From NCBI RefSeq assembly GCF_000218685.1, contig NW_006763309.1:442060-506059 (forward strand): a stretch of 64,000 nucleotides of DNA, written 5' to 3'. Each line of letters opens with the position of its first letter. The stretch's first letter is position 1. Positions 34,500 through 46,555 of the stretch are shown one piece after another. The notes beneath the pieces are model-generated. The model saw nothing but the letters and a program-made list of their open reading frames with translations, ran no database searches and was not told the DNA's origin. This DNA is from Serpula lacrymans var. lacrymans S7.9. Taxonomy: Eukaryota; Basidiomycota; Agaricomycetes; Boletales; Serpulaceae. The position numbers and the translations under genes were made by a program.

Positions 34500-37013
34500 T
34501 CACAGCAATTGCCTTGGTGCTTTGTGTTTGTTCCGTTCATCCTCATTGACGTCCACTAGTGTCTCTTCTCTGGTTATTACCACAGTAGGAACCTCCGCTT
34601 CATCCGTACCTACCTCCCCTGGAGACTCCTCGATGTCACCCGACCGTAACTCAGGTATACGGACGAATGCAAGTAGCACGAAAGCCACAGCCACCGAAGT
34701 GGAAGATAGGAGAAATATTGCCTGCGGGAGAATGGTGACTGTCTTGAAGTACAGGAAGCCATAGGCGGCAGGACTTATGATTTGTGAACTGCGATAAATG
34801 ATCAGTATACTATTCAAATACAATCTCGAATGGACATCTCACCTGAGTGCCTGCACAACGCTAAGAGCACCAAATAATCTCCCTGATTCGCTTCTGCTAT
34901 TCCCCCCACGGCGTATATACAGCTCGAGAGCAACGCTCTGTACAGCGGGAGAAAAGCCTGCGCCCATCGAGCCTAAAAGTGTGAAAGCGACAAAAAGACT
35001 AGGCATGTTTGAAAGACCCATAAACAAGTACGCGATTGTATCAAGAACAACCGAGACTCGGGCGAGATTAAGGTCAAATTGAGGTGAATGAGATGGCGAA
35101 GGAGTCGCTGCCGAGATAGCTGAATTGTTGGTTTGGAGTGGTTCTGAGGATGACACAGGGAGCTGGATAGGCGTAGGTGGTGTGCGTTTCAGGAGTTTGA
35201 TGGCGACTGGATAATAATGTGAATTGTACAGCACAACGTCACTCCATGAAATACTCACTGGGTAAAATTACGGCCAAACACAGTGCGCGGGCAGCGCCGG
35301 CGAGGGAAATATAGTAGCTTATCTATAGCTTGAACTTAAGTGAGGGGTTACTACCCAAAACAAGACCAGACACGCACTATTTCCGAGGACCAACCAAACG
35401 TTGCTGCAGCGTACTGGAACTTGTAGGTGAACGACCCCTAATAGTTCAACAGAAGGTCATAATTATCATCATTATGACGTGGGGTCTCAAGTTTTACCGT
35501 GATGGATATAGAAAACCCGTAGCTTGCAGCGACCAAGCACAAACTCCAGTCTCTTCTCACCCTTTTCAGCGGATTTGAGCTAACACTCACAGCCTTGCCG
35601 CCTTCAGAGACACGCTCTGGAAATAATATTGAGATAGGCGTGAAGAAACTCGCCACTTGCTTCAATCCACGTGATGTCCAATGGCCGGATACTTCCTTAT
35701 CTTTCTTCATAGCGTATCTCCGCTTCGCACTGGTACGTCGAGCTAGCGTCACCGACTCAGGGACAATGAAGAACAAGAAGATGGCATATATAGTGTGTAG
35801 CACTGCAGCAAAATAGAATACCGAAAGGACCTGTTGAGTAGCACGAATGACCAGGCCACCGAGTATGGGTCCTAAAGCCATACCCGTGAAGATAAGCCCA
35901 AGTGTGGCGGAGAAAACTCGGGAGCGGGAACTGGGGTCGACACAATCCGCAAGATAAGCGTGGAGGCCACCAACTGCAGATGCCATCCCTCCAAAAAAGC
36001 CTTCGAAGATAGAGCCGACGATGAGAAACCAGTATCCTCCTGGAAGTCGGTCAACAAAAAATGTAACGAAGATAAAATTGAGATCTGTGATGAGAAGGCC
36101 AAGGATAGATAGGCCCAGCACAAGTGTGCGGCCATAACGATCGGACAGCTAACGGATATAGATATTCAGCGGGGATATGAATGAGAAAGGCAGGAACATA
36201 CGGAGCCCCACCAAGCAGTTGTTAGACAACTGAGAATGCCCATGGATGTGGTTATCACTGTGAATGAATGATGAAAATTCCGGTCGAGGGTAAATTATGA
36301 AAGAGGACGAACCGGCGGCAAGCTTGGCAACAGCACCTTGAACGACGGGATCTTTGGCACATTGTTTCTGGTCTATCGCCTCGAGTTCGATCTTTGGGAT
36401 AGACACATTTACCATGACGTCACTCTGAGAAGAGTACTCGGGGTGGAACCCGTTAAGCACAGACGATGGTACAGATGCAGATGTATCAGTAATATTTACT
36501 GCTCGAGGAACTGGCTTCCACGAAGGTAGAAGTGAATGGATGCTCGAGTCCGAGTCGGAAACGTATTCAGGTCTGTGAATACGACACGCCAGGATGGTGT
36601 ATATCTCAACACGTGGAGCAATTGTGGACGTGTATCCTACCACGCTCAGTGGGATGCCAAGATATATCCTTTGGATGGATCGTATCTCGTTAAGCGGTAA
36701 GCAAAGCACGTTTTAGCACTAACCATAGGGACGAAGGTCGCCTCCACCAGGGCAAATTCTGCCAACCCGCGAGCTCTTTAACGTGCTCCTCGTCGTCATC
36801 TTCGCCATCGTCTCCGCCGACGCTATCAGAGATAGCCTGAGGGTCAACGAGCGTGTCCTCCGTACCGTTGTGAGGATGCACAAAATTATGCAGCAGCTCA
36901 CTGGCACGCTCGCCGATGGGGCCGTCTGGTAATATGAGACCTTCTGGCTGAGAAATGTATCGAACAGGGGACGCTGGAGAACGATTGCGAGAGCGAGGAT
37001 GGGAGGACGACAT
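34500..37013 (-). CDS. Major facilitator superfamily transporter
   Basis: A polytopic transporter of roughly 700 aa. The cytoplasmic N-terminus is Ser/Arg- and then acidic-rich (GGDDGEDDDEEHVKEL) before WQNLPWWRRPSSLW. Between the first and second membrane segments lies a polar loop of about 100 residues with N-X-S/T sites (NITDTSAS, NVSIP). The MFS motif A is GSLSDRYGRTLVLGLS. Later segments include GSIFEGFFGGMASAVGGLHAYLAD-like helices and GLIFTGMALGPILGGLVIR, as in drug:H+ antiporter 1 (tetracycline-type) carriers. A cytoplasmic loop (ARRTSAKRRYAMKKDKE) splits the two halves. The C-terminus is charged. Substrate is unknown. It is divergent from GMF. Confidence 0.88.
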
Positions 37014-37188
37014 GGTGGGGGGTGGGTGTATGCGCGAAGAGACCGCATCGTGTTTTGAATGTACCTTGCGGCGGCTTAGTTAGCAGAGTAAGCCGGAATG
37101 ACACCGGAATTCGCTTTAAGCTTTGCTTATCTTATCAAGAACTCACATATCAATTACACATCGATCTAGTCCCTCATCGTCGTCTGCA

Positions 37189-37800
37189 ATGGTGAGCTAT
37201 ACCTCCTGCTCGTCGTCTTCCACAACGAGCCCGCGTTGACATCAGCTCAGTCACACACCGTCGATATCCCCCAAACCATCAAGGACTCTCTTCGCAAGTT
37301 CCGCTTTGCACGACGAAATGCAGGGAGTGCTGCCCTTGTCATCAAGATCAATAAGACCAAGCTTATCATGGAAGAGGCGGATCTATTTGACAATATATCC
37401 ATCGACGATCTCGCCGAAGGTATGTATTTCTCGATGCTCTACTTCGCGATCTGATGCAGATGTGTGCCTTTGTAGAACTGCCGGAGAATTCACCGCGATA
37501 TGTCGTATTGTCATACGAATTAAAACATCGCGATGGGAGAACATCGTTCCCGCTAGTCCTCGTTAACTGGGCACCATCTTCAAGTGAAATTGGCATGATG
37601 ACTCTCCACGCAAGTGCATTCTTAGATTTCCAGTCAACTGTGAGTATTCGACGTATCATCGTCTTCGCAGTAGTTTATTTAAATTCCTGGGAACTAATAA
37701 AAATGGTGTCATTCAGGCAGACGTGAGCAAGGTCATCGAGATAAGAGATGGGGCTGAATCTTTGACCAAGGCGGCCATTGATGCTCAGCTCCTTGGATAG
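37189..37800 (+). CDS. GMF1: Glia maturation factor-like actin regulator (ADF-H domain)
   Basis: GMF binds the Arp2/3 complex and promotes removal of actin branches. The protein is a single ADF-H domain: SHTVDIPQTIKDSLRKFRF, AALVIKINKTKLIMEEADL, ELPENSPRYVVLSYELKHRD, FPLVLVNWAPSSSEIGMM, and the end VIEIRDGAESLTKAAIDA. The order and the FRFARR element fit GMF better than cofilin. The start is unusual: the only in-frame ATG (37189-37191) is followed at once by a GTGAGC...CTCAG intron (37192-37250), so the first coding exon is just the start codon. An in-frame TTG inside the intron is not a credible alternative. Further introns occur near 37420 and 37640. Confidence 0.91.
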
Positions 37801-38022
37801 GTATTGTAAATGCGGGTTAACCGTCAACCTGTGTATTCTCGTGATGTTTTCGTAATCTTGTTTTCCCTTATGCTGTATGATAGACTTGATTCAGCGATAC
37901 GACCGCAGTATTACAAGTAAAAATCGGGCTATGACCAAACTGAAGTGAAGTGACCCCTGGCGCTATCATATGGCATACGTTGTGAGAGTGCCGTCGGCTA
38001 CGCGGTTGCGCGTCACAGTCCC

Positions 38023-39563
38023 ATGTCTGTTCCTCACTGGTACCACAATTCGAAAGTCCCGTCTTTTCGTGCCCTCCTTATCGTTTCTGCTATCCTCCGC
38101 ATCGCTCTCATCGTATACAGCGACTGGCACGATGCACATTCAGTGGTAAAATACACAGACGTCGATTATCGTGTTTTCAGCGATGCTGCCAACTTTATCC
38201 TCGACCCCGGCCCAGTTCACTGGAAAGAGTTTGACAATGGTGCAAAGGGTCCACTAGTTGACTGGCTAGGAATAAAAATCGGCGAGTGCGTACACATTTC
38301 CATTTCGTGTGAATAGACCCCAAAAGACGTGATTGACATGACTTTGTTATAGCCCATATGCGCGTGAAACGTATCGCTACACACCGCTGCTTGCACTTCT
38401 TCTTACTCCCAATAGATGGATACACCCATCTTTTGGAAAATATCTCTTTGCTGCATGCGACCTTCTGAACGGTGTCCTTATCTACAAGCTCCTCATATCT
38501 GTCGTACTCCCTTCTACAGTTCGTGAACCGGCCAAGGCTGAGTCCGAGTCCGACAATCCCACCGTAAAGGTCACTGAAGCTCTACACGCTCGCGCAACGT
38601 TATTCGCAGCTACTCATCTCCTTGATCCCCTCGTATTCACCATATCCACCCGTGGCTCCTCGGAGTCTCTCCTTGCCACTCTCGTCCTTCTGACCCTTTT
38701 CTCCACGCTCACAGCACGTTGGGATGCAGCTGCATTTCTCCTCGGTCTCAGCACCCATTGGAAGATATACCCCGTAATCTATGGAGTGGGCTGTCTGGGC
38801 GTTGTTGGTGTGCAGGGACGAGAGCGACCAACCGGGTGGGGGTTGGCATATATGCGTACTCTCGTAAATGCTCGTACGATAAGGTTCACCCTTATAAGTG
38901 CTGGGACCTTCTTTCTCCTCGGTGCAGGATGCTACGCCATGTAGGTTTACATTTCGTGTATAAGGCTTATTCTATCTAGCTGACGCACAACACCTTAGAT
39001 GGGGATATACTTTCCTCCACGAAGCCTACCTATACCACCTTGACCGGCTCGACCATCGTCACAATTTCTCTCCTTATTTCTACCTTATCTACCTCACTTA
39101 CCCTTCCCACTTTCCTCCTTCCCATTCCACCGAACTCGCCGTCCCTCTCATCCACCACGTGCTTCGCTCTCCGCTCACCTCCCTCGTCCCGCAACTAATA
39201 TTATCCCTTGGCACGGGCCTCCTCTTTGGTCGACAAGCTCGTCACCTCCCATTTACATTCTTCGTCCAAACCACCGTTTTCGTACTATTCAACCGCGTTT
39301 GCACATCACAATACTTCCTCTGGTATATCACATTCCTACCCCTGCTCTTCCCGCGTGTCGTCCCATCAATAGCTTGTGGTGTTGTATGGGCAGCCGTACA
39401 GGCGCTATGGCTCGCGGAAGCATATAAGCTGGAGTTCCTCGGAGAGCCAGTATTCCGCGCCGTCTGGCTGAGAAGTCTGTTGTATGTAATCGGGCATGCT
39501 TGGGTGTTGGGAGAAGTAATGAAAGGCTATGCAAGGGACATAACAGGGCGTGTCTCTTCCTAA
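38023..39563 (+). CDS. GPI14: GPI mannosyltransferase I (PIG-M/GPI14)
   Basis: ER membrane enzyme that adds the first mannose to the GPI-anchor precursor using dolichol-phosphate mannose. Hydrophobic helices begin at [20 protein letters not shown]. The conserved luminal loop follows, with [17 protein letters not shown] (the DxD-like catalytic motif), then [19 protein letters not shown]. Later parts match [37 protein letters not shown], the [20 protein letters not shown] motif, and [19 protein letters not shown]. Only two introns are seen, near 38285 and 38940. About 10 membrane segments are expected. It is convergent with SAR1. Confidence 0.94.
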
Positions 39564-39901
39564 CATGAAGACAGACTGTACCTAGTTATCATGAATCATA
39601 AGAGGAGCTATCTCGGGATAAAGCCGAAAATATGTTGCATATCGAGAGGAACCCAGTTGGAAGTAACTTAACAGGAAAGCTTTGGTGTAACAGTGCAATT
39701 AAGACAAAAGGAATGACAACATGACTAAAGAGAAGTCAACTGAGGGCCAGGCGCAGTAGTAATAGTGGATCACAGCTAGTGAGAGGGGAGACAACTAAAA
39801 TGTAAACTCGGTAAAAGGGTTGGGAGATAGTGTACTGTAGCGTCATTGTCCCTCATCCCTTCATGCCAACCACCGCCGATAACAATATACCAGTAAGCGA
39901 T
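39564..39901. other. Convergent 3' intergenic region, no gene seen
   Basis: Lies between the stop codons of GPI14 and SAR1. Probably 3' UTR sequence of both genes; nothing else is recognised. Confidence 0.5.
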
Positions 39902-40920
<1,019 letters not shown>

Positions 40921-41637
40921 GGCTGTCGTATAAGAACAGAGCGTAAATGTAAAGAAACTTGAAGAGAAGGCCCGGCAGTTGTCTGCGTGTCCTGTGACGC
41001 GTTACAACTGTCGCAAATAGTCGCGAAACGGTCACATCGTGACATATGTAATTTCCTGTTCCTTGGCTTTTCTTCTCATGCATTCACTGGAGGTCGTTGC
41101 GGTCGCAACGACCTCATAACACAACAGCACTTGCAAAAGATACAGTACCTTTACAAAAGAATTTTACTGTTCGCAAAGGCATTGGAACTCTTGCTGATCA
41201 ACGAAGCTTCAGTCTTTTCAAGAGCAAACTAACATAATGCTAACTGGACTGCTATCGAACTCTAATCACATTCAATTTTTAAACAAATTTTGGTACAAGT
41301 GTAGGAAAGGTCTGACGCTCTCGCGACCATGGGCCCTATTATAACAACAAAGCGAGTGCGAGAGCTCTTTTTCCCGTCCATGCATCCCTCTCCGCATCGC
41401 CGAATCGCCTTCGTCCTTCCTAGAAGTCAGTAAAGACACGGTAGAACGGGCACTGTCTAATAGGCTGCGATGAAAACAAAACAAAAGAACAGCCATCGCA
41501 TTTTGTAGTCGATTCATGTTTGGTGTTGTGTGGCACTTGGCCCATGCGCACTCTCGCATAATACTGACTGTACGCAATATGTGTGATATATGCATGATCC
41601 ATTGGTTAGACTGTATATGAGAGTTTCAATGCGACTT
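40921..41637. other. Upstream region of SAR1, no gene seen
   Basis: About 720 bp between the SAR1 start codon and the end of the SRP receptor gene. It holds the SAR1 promoter and the 3' flank of SRP102. Short open frames near 41272-41602 on the minus strand show no conserved features. The notable element is the inverted repeat at 41090-41115. Confidence 0.5.
41090..41115. repeat. Perfect 11-bp inverted repeat upstream of SAR1
   Basis: GAGGTCGTTGC, a GGTC spacer, then GCAACGACCTC: two perfect arms of 11 bp, 170-195 bp upstream of the SAR1 start codon. It could be a dimeric transcription-factor site or form a hairpin in a leader RNA. I do not recognise it as a known unfolded-protein-response element. 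Confidence 0.8.
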
Positions 41638-42670
41638 TTATCGTGCAACTTGTGTCAACCACTCTCTCAAACCATCTAAACCATCGAGACCCTCCTTTTC
41701 ATCTACACCTGATTCTGGCCTGCCCGCTGCCAGCCATGTGCCTGCAAAACACACCTCGCCACCTTCCCATTCCTCGAACTTGAATGAACCCGCTGCAGGA
41801 CCATTGCACACCAGTCCACCCGTGTCCGACTTCTCCCCTTCCTCCCCAAGTCCTTCAATCCCAACATTTCCTACCTGCGACAAGCGCCGCTTTTCAAGCT
41901 CACGTTCGAGAATGACTTTGACGCGTGAAACAGCTAGTTCGGTCGACACGCTCGATGAAGTGTTCGATTTGAGAAGATCAGCTTTGTGAGCAAGAATGAG
42001 TAATTTAGGTGGCGACTGTGAGGGAGGGAGGGATGTCAGGGCGTGCAGTATGTGATGCAGGTGCCTGGAGGAGGGGCGAGTTAGCAACTGGGAGACGCCT
42101 TCATGGAACCATCACGCACTCTGCCACAACAGCCCCGTTTCGCGAAACGGTACTCGCGTCCACGACAAACGCGAGAGCTCGGGCGTCGGATAGGTATTCT
42201 CGAAACTGACCCCTGATACGGGGATGCCCAGGAATATCCACTACCCTTAGTGCCTTGGCAGACGAACCGGGGAGTGTTATGACTGCAGCATTAGTCTGTA
42301 GCGATGTGTACGAAGGAAGGGTTCGCTGATATGCTAGCTGTACTTTTGCGTTATCAAGAATGCGACAACAGCGTCTAGGTACGAAGCACAACTCACTGTC
42401 GAAAGAATGGCCGTCTTGCCAGAGTCAGGTGGTCCCACCAGGAGGAGGCTGTTACCTGCAGACCTCGATCGCTGCCGTCTAATCAGAACAACTACAGCGG
42501 ATTCAGCCAACTTCATACAGTGGAGAACATTCAGTCTACGCACCGGCTAAAAGAATGGCGGCCAGCGAAAGAGAAGCCAGAACCAATATTGGAGTCGATA
42601 CCAGGTTAGTCAAGGAGGCAACTTCAGGTTCAATACGTCCTGGAGTGTGTGTCGTATCCTCGATTGTCAT
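41638..42670 (-). CDS. SRP102: Signal recognition particle receptor subunit beta
   Basis: Membrane-anchored GTPase that tethers SRP receptor alpha to the ER. It begins MTIEDTTHTPGRIEP, with a hydrophobic anchor ILVLASLSLAAILLAG. The G domain follows: LLLVGPPDSGKTAILS (P-loop), TNAAVITLPG, RVVDIPGHPRIRGQF (G3, with Ile-Pro-Gly in place of the Ras-type Thr-Ala-Gly), FVVDASTVSRNG, and LILAHKADLL (an NKxD variant with His for Asn). A spacer rich in Gly and Glu (GIEGLGEEGEKSDTGG) precedes the final strands FEEWEGGEVCFAG and the end LREWLTQVAR. It is one of several early-secretory genes nearby (SAR1, GPI14, BET3). The start is the first ATG before the membrane segment. Confidence 0.9.
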
Positions 42671-42992
42671 GGCTGACTGAAATAGAGAGATTTTACTAAT
42701 GAGAGAGAGAGAAAATAGTTCCGTGAGCTGCCAACGGCACAAACTTGTAAGTCGAACGCAATAGGTGAATGCTTTGTTTGTCCTTGTTAGATCCGAAAGC
42801 ACTACTAGTACATGACTGATGATGCACCGATTTATCTACTCGCATTATCATACTTCGATAAACAATTTTACCCCGACAAGCAGCTTCAAGGACGATGGCT
42901 TTGAGGGTTGCAGCTGACAAGGGAAGATGATATAAATCAAGTCAAAAATCAAGTCAAAACAAAAAGAGGTGAGTTTTTGGACCTAATCCCTC
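42671..42992. other. Intergenic region, no gene seen
   Basis: Between two minus-strand genes; it contains the SRP102 promoter and leader, including a short GA-rich run near 42700, and the 3' flank of the next gene. No other feature found. Confidence 0.5.
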
Positions 42993-43974
42993 TTAAGCTG
43001 AATGGGCATGTCTGATAGAACCAATCTGCAATGCACCGAGCTGGAAACAGCTCATTTTTCGTCCAAACTCCTGCATGTAAAATTTGTTGCGGTCCTCTTC
43101 AGGCCATGATAAAAGTGCCTTGACATCCGAGGCAGTAACGATCCCAGCCTCGATGAAATCGGCACAAAAACTCTCGAGGTTGGGTTTCAGGTGACGGAGA
43201 AATTCTCTGACATCTGATGATCCCTTTTCTGTTTGGGGACTTCTGGGTAACGATGGTCCTGAAACGCCTTCTCCCGTGGCGGTGCTCGTGGATGCATTCA
43301 CATTTGCGCGAGACCTACCCGACCTCCTCACAACAGACGATAAACTGGGTAATAACACATAAGGTTGCGCGGTCGGGACAGAGGGTCTTGGGAAGCCCTA
43401 GAATAGTAGATAACTTCCTGTCGGCTTGATGTATACAGTGCTGGCGTTGCAGGTGACTTACGGACAAAGTGGCCAATCGCTCTTCTTGACGGACATAGTA
43501 GTCAGACTTGTCTAGAAGTAAATATTCGCCGCCGCAAACAATGAAACCCGAATGACGCACTTTGCGGGTTTCATTCTTTGGCGCTCCAACAACTTCAAAA
43601 TCCCTCCTTGGACCCATTTTCCTTACAGGTCGACCATTAACACTCGGACGCACTTTACAGGTGTACATCCTGCGCTTAAGATACTGTGCCATGTATACTT
43701 CAATGGGCCACGCAGATTCATAGTCGGTTTTCAAGATAGGCATTTTGAAAGTGACCTATACGCAGATCAGATAGGCATTTTAGAACCACTAGAGATGCTT
43801 TACCTTTTGTTCGAATAGACGGCGCCGCTCTTCGTCTTGGTCACCATAACAAGCATCCAGATCCAGAAATTCAGCAGCAGTGTACCTTAAACATGTCTGG
43901 ATATCATAATAGTAGTCGATACTCAACCTGTTTTGAGGGTGATATATAACTTACGCAGAATTGACAAAATTCAT
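42993..43974 (-). CDS. Small conserved-looking fungal protein of unknown function
   Basis: A soluble protein of about 270 aa with no motif I recognise. It starts MNFVNSAYTAAEFLDLDACYG and continues MPILKTDYESAWPIEVYMAQ, MYTCKVRPSVNGRPVRKM and RHSGFIVCGGEYLLLDKSDY. After a Ser/Thr/Gly-rich linker it ends with a helical region (VREFLRHLKPNLESFCADF, ALLSWPEEDRNKFY). Reading frame is maintained across four introns with normal donors (GTAAGT, GTAAAG, GTAAGT), including GC+G at the Ala codon, which supports a real gene. The last region (DFIEAGIVTASDVKALLSWPEED) resembles a death-fold or SAP-like helical bundle only superficially. No function is assigned. Confidence 0.75.
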
Positions 43975-44374
43975 GCACTCCCATGGACATACAGATACGC
44001 AGCTCGGCGGTCCCAATAATGGTGACAACCGGCCTGGGGACAGGCTGGGAGGCTGATTGGTCCAACATGAATAAACAATCATCTATCAGGGAGTTTCAGT
44101 AGCATTACACGCACTGGCCATGATCGATACTGGTAAAGATGAATGATAGGACGCGATGGATCATTTACGGCTATATATTGTAAACCAGTGCCTTCTCTTC
44201 TTCTCTTCCGTCCATGATAAGACAATTGACGGAACCTATTAAAAAAATCGCGTTTTGTAGGGGCGCATGAAGACCACCACATCACGAGGGCACAAAATTA
44301 TCTCCTATTCGTACACATGTATAGTTTACACGGTGGCTGAACGAAAGACGCTGATATTCTGACATCACGTTGGA
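43975..44374. other. Intergenic region, no gene seen
   Basis: Between the start of the small unknown gene and the end of FRG1, both minus strand. No coding or RNA pattern seen. Confidence 0.5.
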
Positions 44375-45402
44375 TCAGCAGAATCGATCGCTGTAAAAAG
44401 GAGATTAAGGAGCGATAAACGAGAAATAACTTAATGGTCCCAACCTTTTCAGCTTAGCTCGACGATCTAATAAAGCTTCAGCTAGGCGTCCCTCCTTTCG
44501 AGCACGCTTAAGCTTTGCCCAAAATGGCGAATATCAGATAGTGTGCAAAATAATATATGGTATCTACTTACCTCCTTCTTATCACTTTGTGACACTATCG
44601 ATCGCCCAGCACCCCAGGCCTGATATATCCGACTATAAAATTATATAACATTAGTTACAAATTCTAAAAAAGGTGTAATAATCACTAACTTGGTCCCTGC
44701 TTCATCCGCTTTTCCTACATCAGACATGCCCTCCTTTTTCTTCTTTTCCTCATGGGCTTCCCTCTTGTATTTACTCTGAATTTTTACCCAAAACCGCTCA
44801 CCGAAACCAACTTCCTCTGAGTCACCACGGAGCTGAAGCGAGCCGCCCGCAACTTCATCTACGCTGAGGTACTTTTCGTAGACGTTCATGAAAGCAATCA
44901 TGCCATCAGGCATAATGACTGGGGTCCATTCCTCTTGCGGCCCGCGAGCTTCCCTATCTGCTGATACTAAGCCATGTTTGTCACAAGAAAGGAACTTCCC
45001 GTCTCCCGTTCCAGTTCGCAAGTTAATTGTCGGTGACCCTGAGACCCGTGTAATCACCCAAACTTGAGAAACGTCAGTAGGAGTACGCTCGAGTATGTTT
45101 GGAGGTTCAGCCCCTTCTTCCGCCTGGTCCTTTTCGAGCGAGTGTAGAATGATGCGGTTTCTTGTAGAATCAAAATTGACGGATATGGGGAAAGGGTCTG
45201 AGGGATGTATGATAAATGTAGGACCACGAATTTCCACTGGATCCTCAGGTACCACCCATGTTTCAGGGTCTTGGTCGTCTTGATCTTTTCGCCGACGACT
45301 GGAACTTACTCCCTCTTCATCGTCGGAATCTCTTCTTCTTTTCTTTTTCGTCTTCTCCCCTTTGAACTTGAGTTTTGTTGAACGAACCTTGTCTGTTGAC
45401 AT
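44375..45402 (-). CDS. FRG1: FRG1-like nuclear protein
   Basis: FRG1 (FSHD region gene 1) is a nucleolar, actin- and RNA-associated protein found in spliceosomal C complexes. A basic leader (KLKFKGEKTKKKRRRDSDDEE) provides nuclear targeting. The fascin-like beta-trefoil follows: GPTFIIHPSDPFPISVNFD, VWVITRVSGSPTINLRTGTG, GKFLSCDKHGLVSADREA, GPQEEWTPVIMPDGMIAFM and YEKYLSVDE. It continues ERFWVKIQSKYKREA. The C-terminal helix IYQAWGAGRSIVSQSDKKEL, KRARKEGRLAEALLDRRAKLKSD ends with RFC and a TGA at 44375-44377, reached through a final small intron. Four introns. It shares a 179-bp divergent promoter region with RPL26. Confidence 0.92.
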
Positions 45403-45581
45403 TATAGAGTAAGAGTGGAGAGAGGAAGAATCCTTACCTGCCAGTGTGAAGTGTACGATGACAAATGCTGTGTCCCTCAAAGCGGCAAATGCCGAGTTTG
45501 CAAACTTGGTACCAAACAAGGTGCTCAATACATCGAATATCCACGCCCGCCGCCACCGTTATCGACGTCCTCAAGATCAAG

Positions 45582-46339
45582 ATGAAGTACAACCCTGGTT
45601 AGTTTGTGTTCCAAAGGCCCTTTCTTACGCCCTTCTTCTGTCTGGTGTGATAAAAATGGCGGAATTATGCTCCAGTCAAGCTGGATGGGCATATTATTGC
45701 GTGGATGATAGAGTCTCGAGAAAATGCGTTTGAGATGTATGTGGTGCTAAAACAATTCATTGCTTATGTCTAGACGTTACCTCCTCACGGCGCAAGAACC
45801 GCAAGGCGCATTTCAGCGCGCCCTCGTCCGTTCGCCGCAAAATCATGTCTTCCGCTCTTTCTAAGGAACTCCGTGGCAAGTACAACGTGAGTACCAGAAA
45901 TCAAGTAACTCTGTTCGCCGTTTAATTATGTATTCATAGGCACGATCATTGCCAATTCGTAAAGACGACGAAGTACGAATTGTTCGTGGAAAATACAAGG
46001 GTCGTGAGGGCAAGGTTACTCAGGTGTACAGGAAGAAATGGGTGATTCACGTTGACCGTGTTCAGCGTGACAAGTCGAATGGTGCTACTGCTCCCATTGG
46101 TGTGCACCCCAGCAAAGTTGTTATCACCACCATCAAGCTGGACAAAGACAGGTACAAACCTTTCGATGGGTTTTGGTGTATTGCTTACAGATTTTTTGCA
46201 TTTTCAGGCGTGCAATTCTCGACAGGAAAGACAGGAAGAAGAACCCAAGACCAGCAGGTGGCGAGGATGTCGAGATGGTCGATGTAAGTTGCAGCCTATT
46301 TTGCCAATTTTAACGTACTGATCAACGACCCCCTAGTAA
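45582..46339 (+). CDS. RPL26: Cytosolic large-subunit ribosomal protein uL24 (RPL26)
   Basis: Structural 60S protein near the polypeptide exit tunnel. The sequence begins [19 protein letters not shown], continues [19 protein letters not shown], then the KOW motif [53 protein letters not shown] and the basic end [20 protein letters not shown]. The first exon codes only 16 bases, followed by a 176-nt intron (45598-45773), about three times the window norm. The last intron (46284-46336, GTAAGT donor) appears to leave a terminal exon that begins with the TAA stop. If it is retained, the protein would gain an 11-residue non-conserved tail. Confidence 0.95.
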
Positions 46340-46555
46340 ATACTTTGGAGTTCGTCATTTCGTTAGTTTCCTACACTGCATTATCCAAAACTACCCATGT
46401 ATCTATGCGAGTTTACGCACATGATATGCACCATGATCAACTTGCCGCTCTCCGTCGCAGAGGCGGATCAAGCTTTCGCAAGTTCACGATGAGGTTGAAT
46501 TAAATGATGACGGTTGCTATTATGAATTAGCAAAGTACAAAGTTCTGTGATTACT

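Noticed and set aside
37236..37454. GMF start at an in-frame TTG giving MTSAQSHTVDIP
   Set aside because: TTG is not a normal start in fungi, and the preceding ATG plus intron explains the start without it.
41272..41602. Minus-strand open frames upstream of SAR1
   Set aside because: No conserved motif and no plausible splice partners; treated as non-coding.
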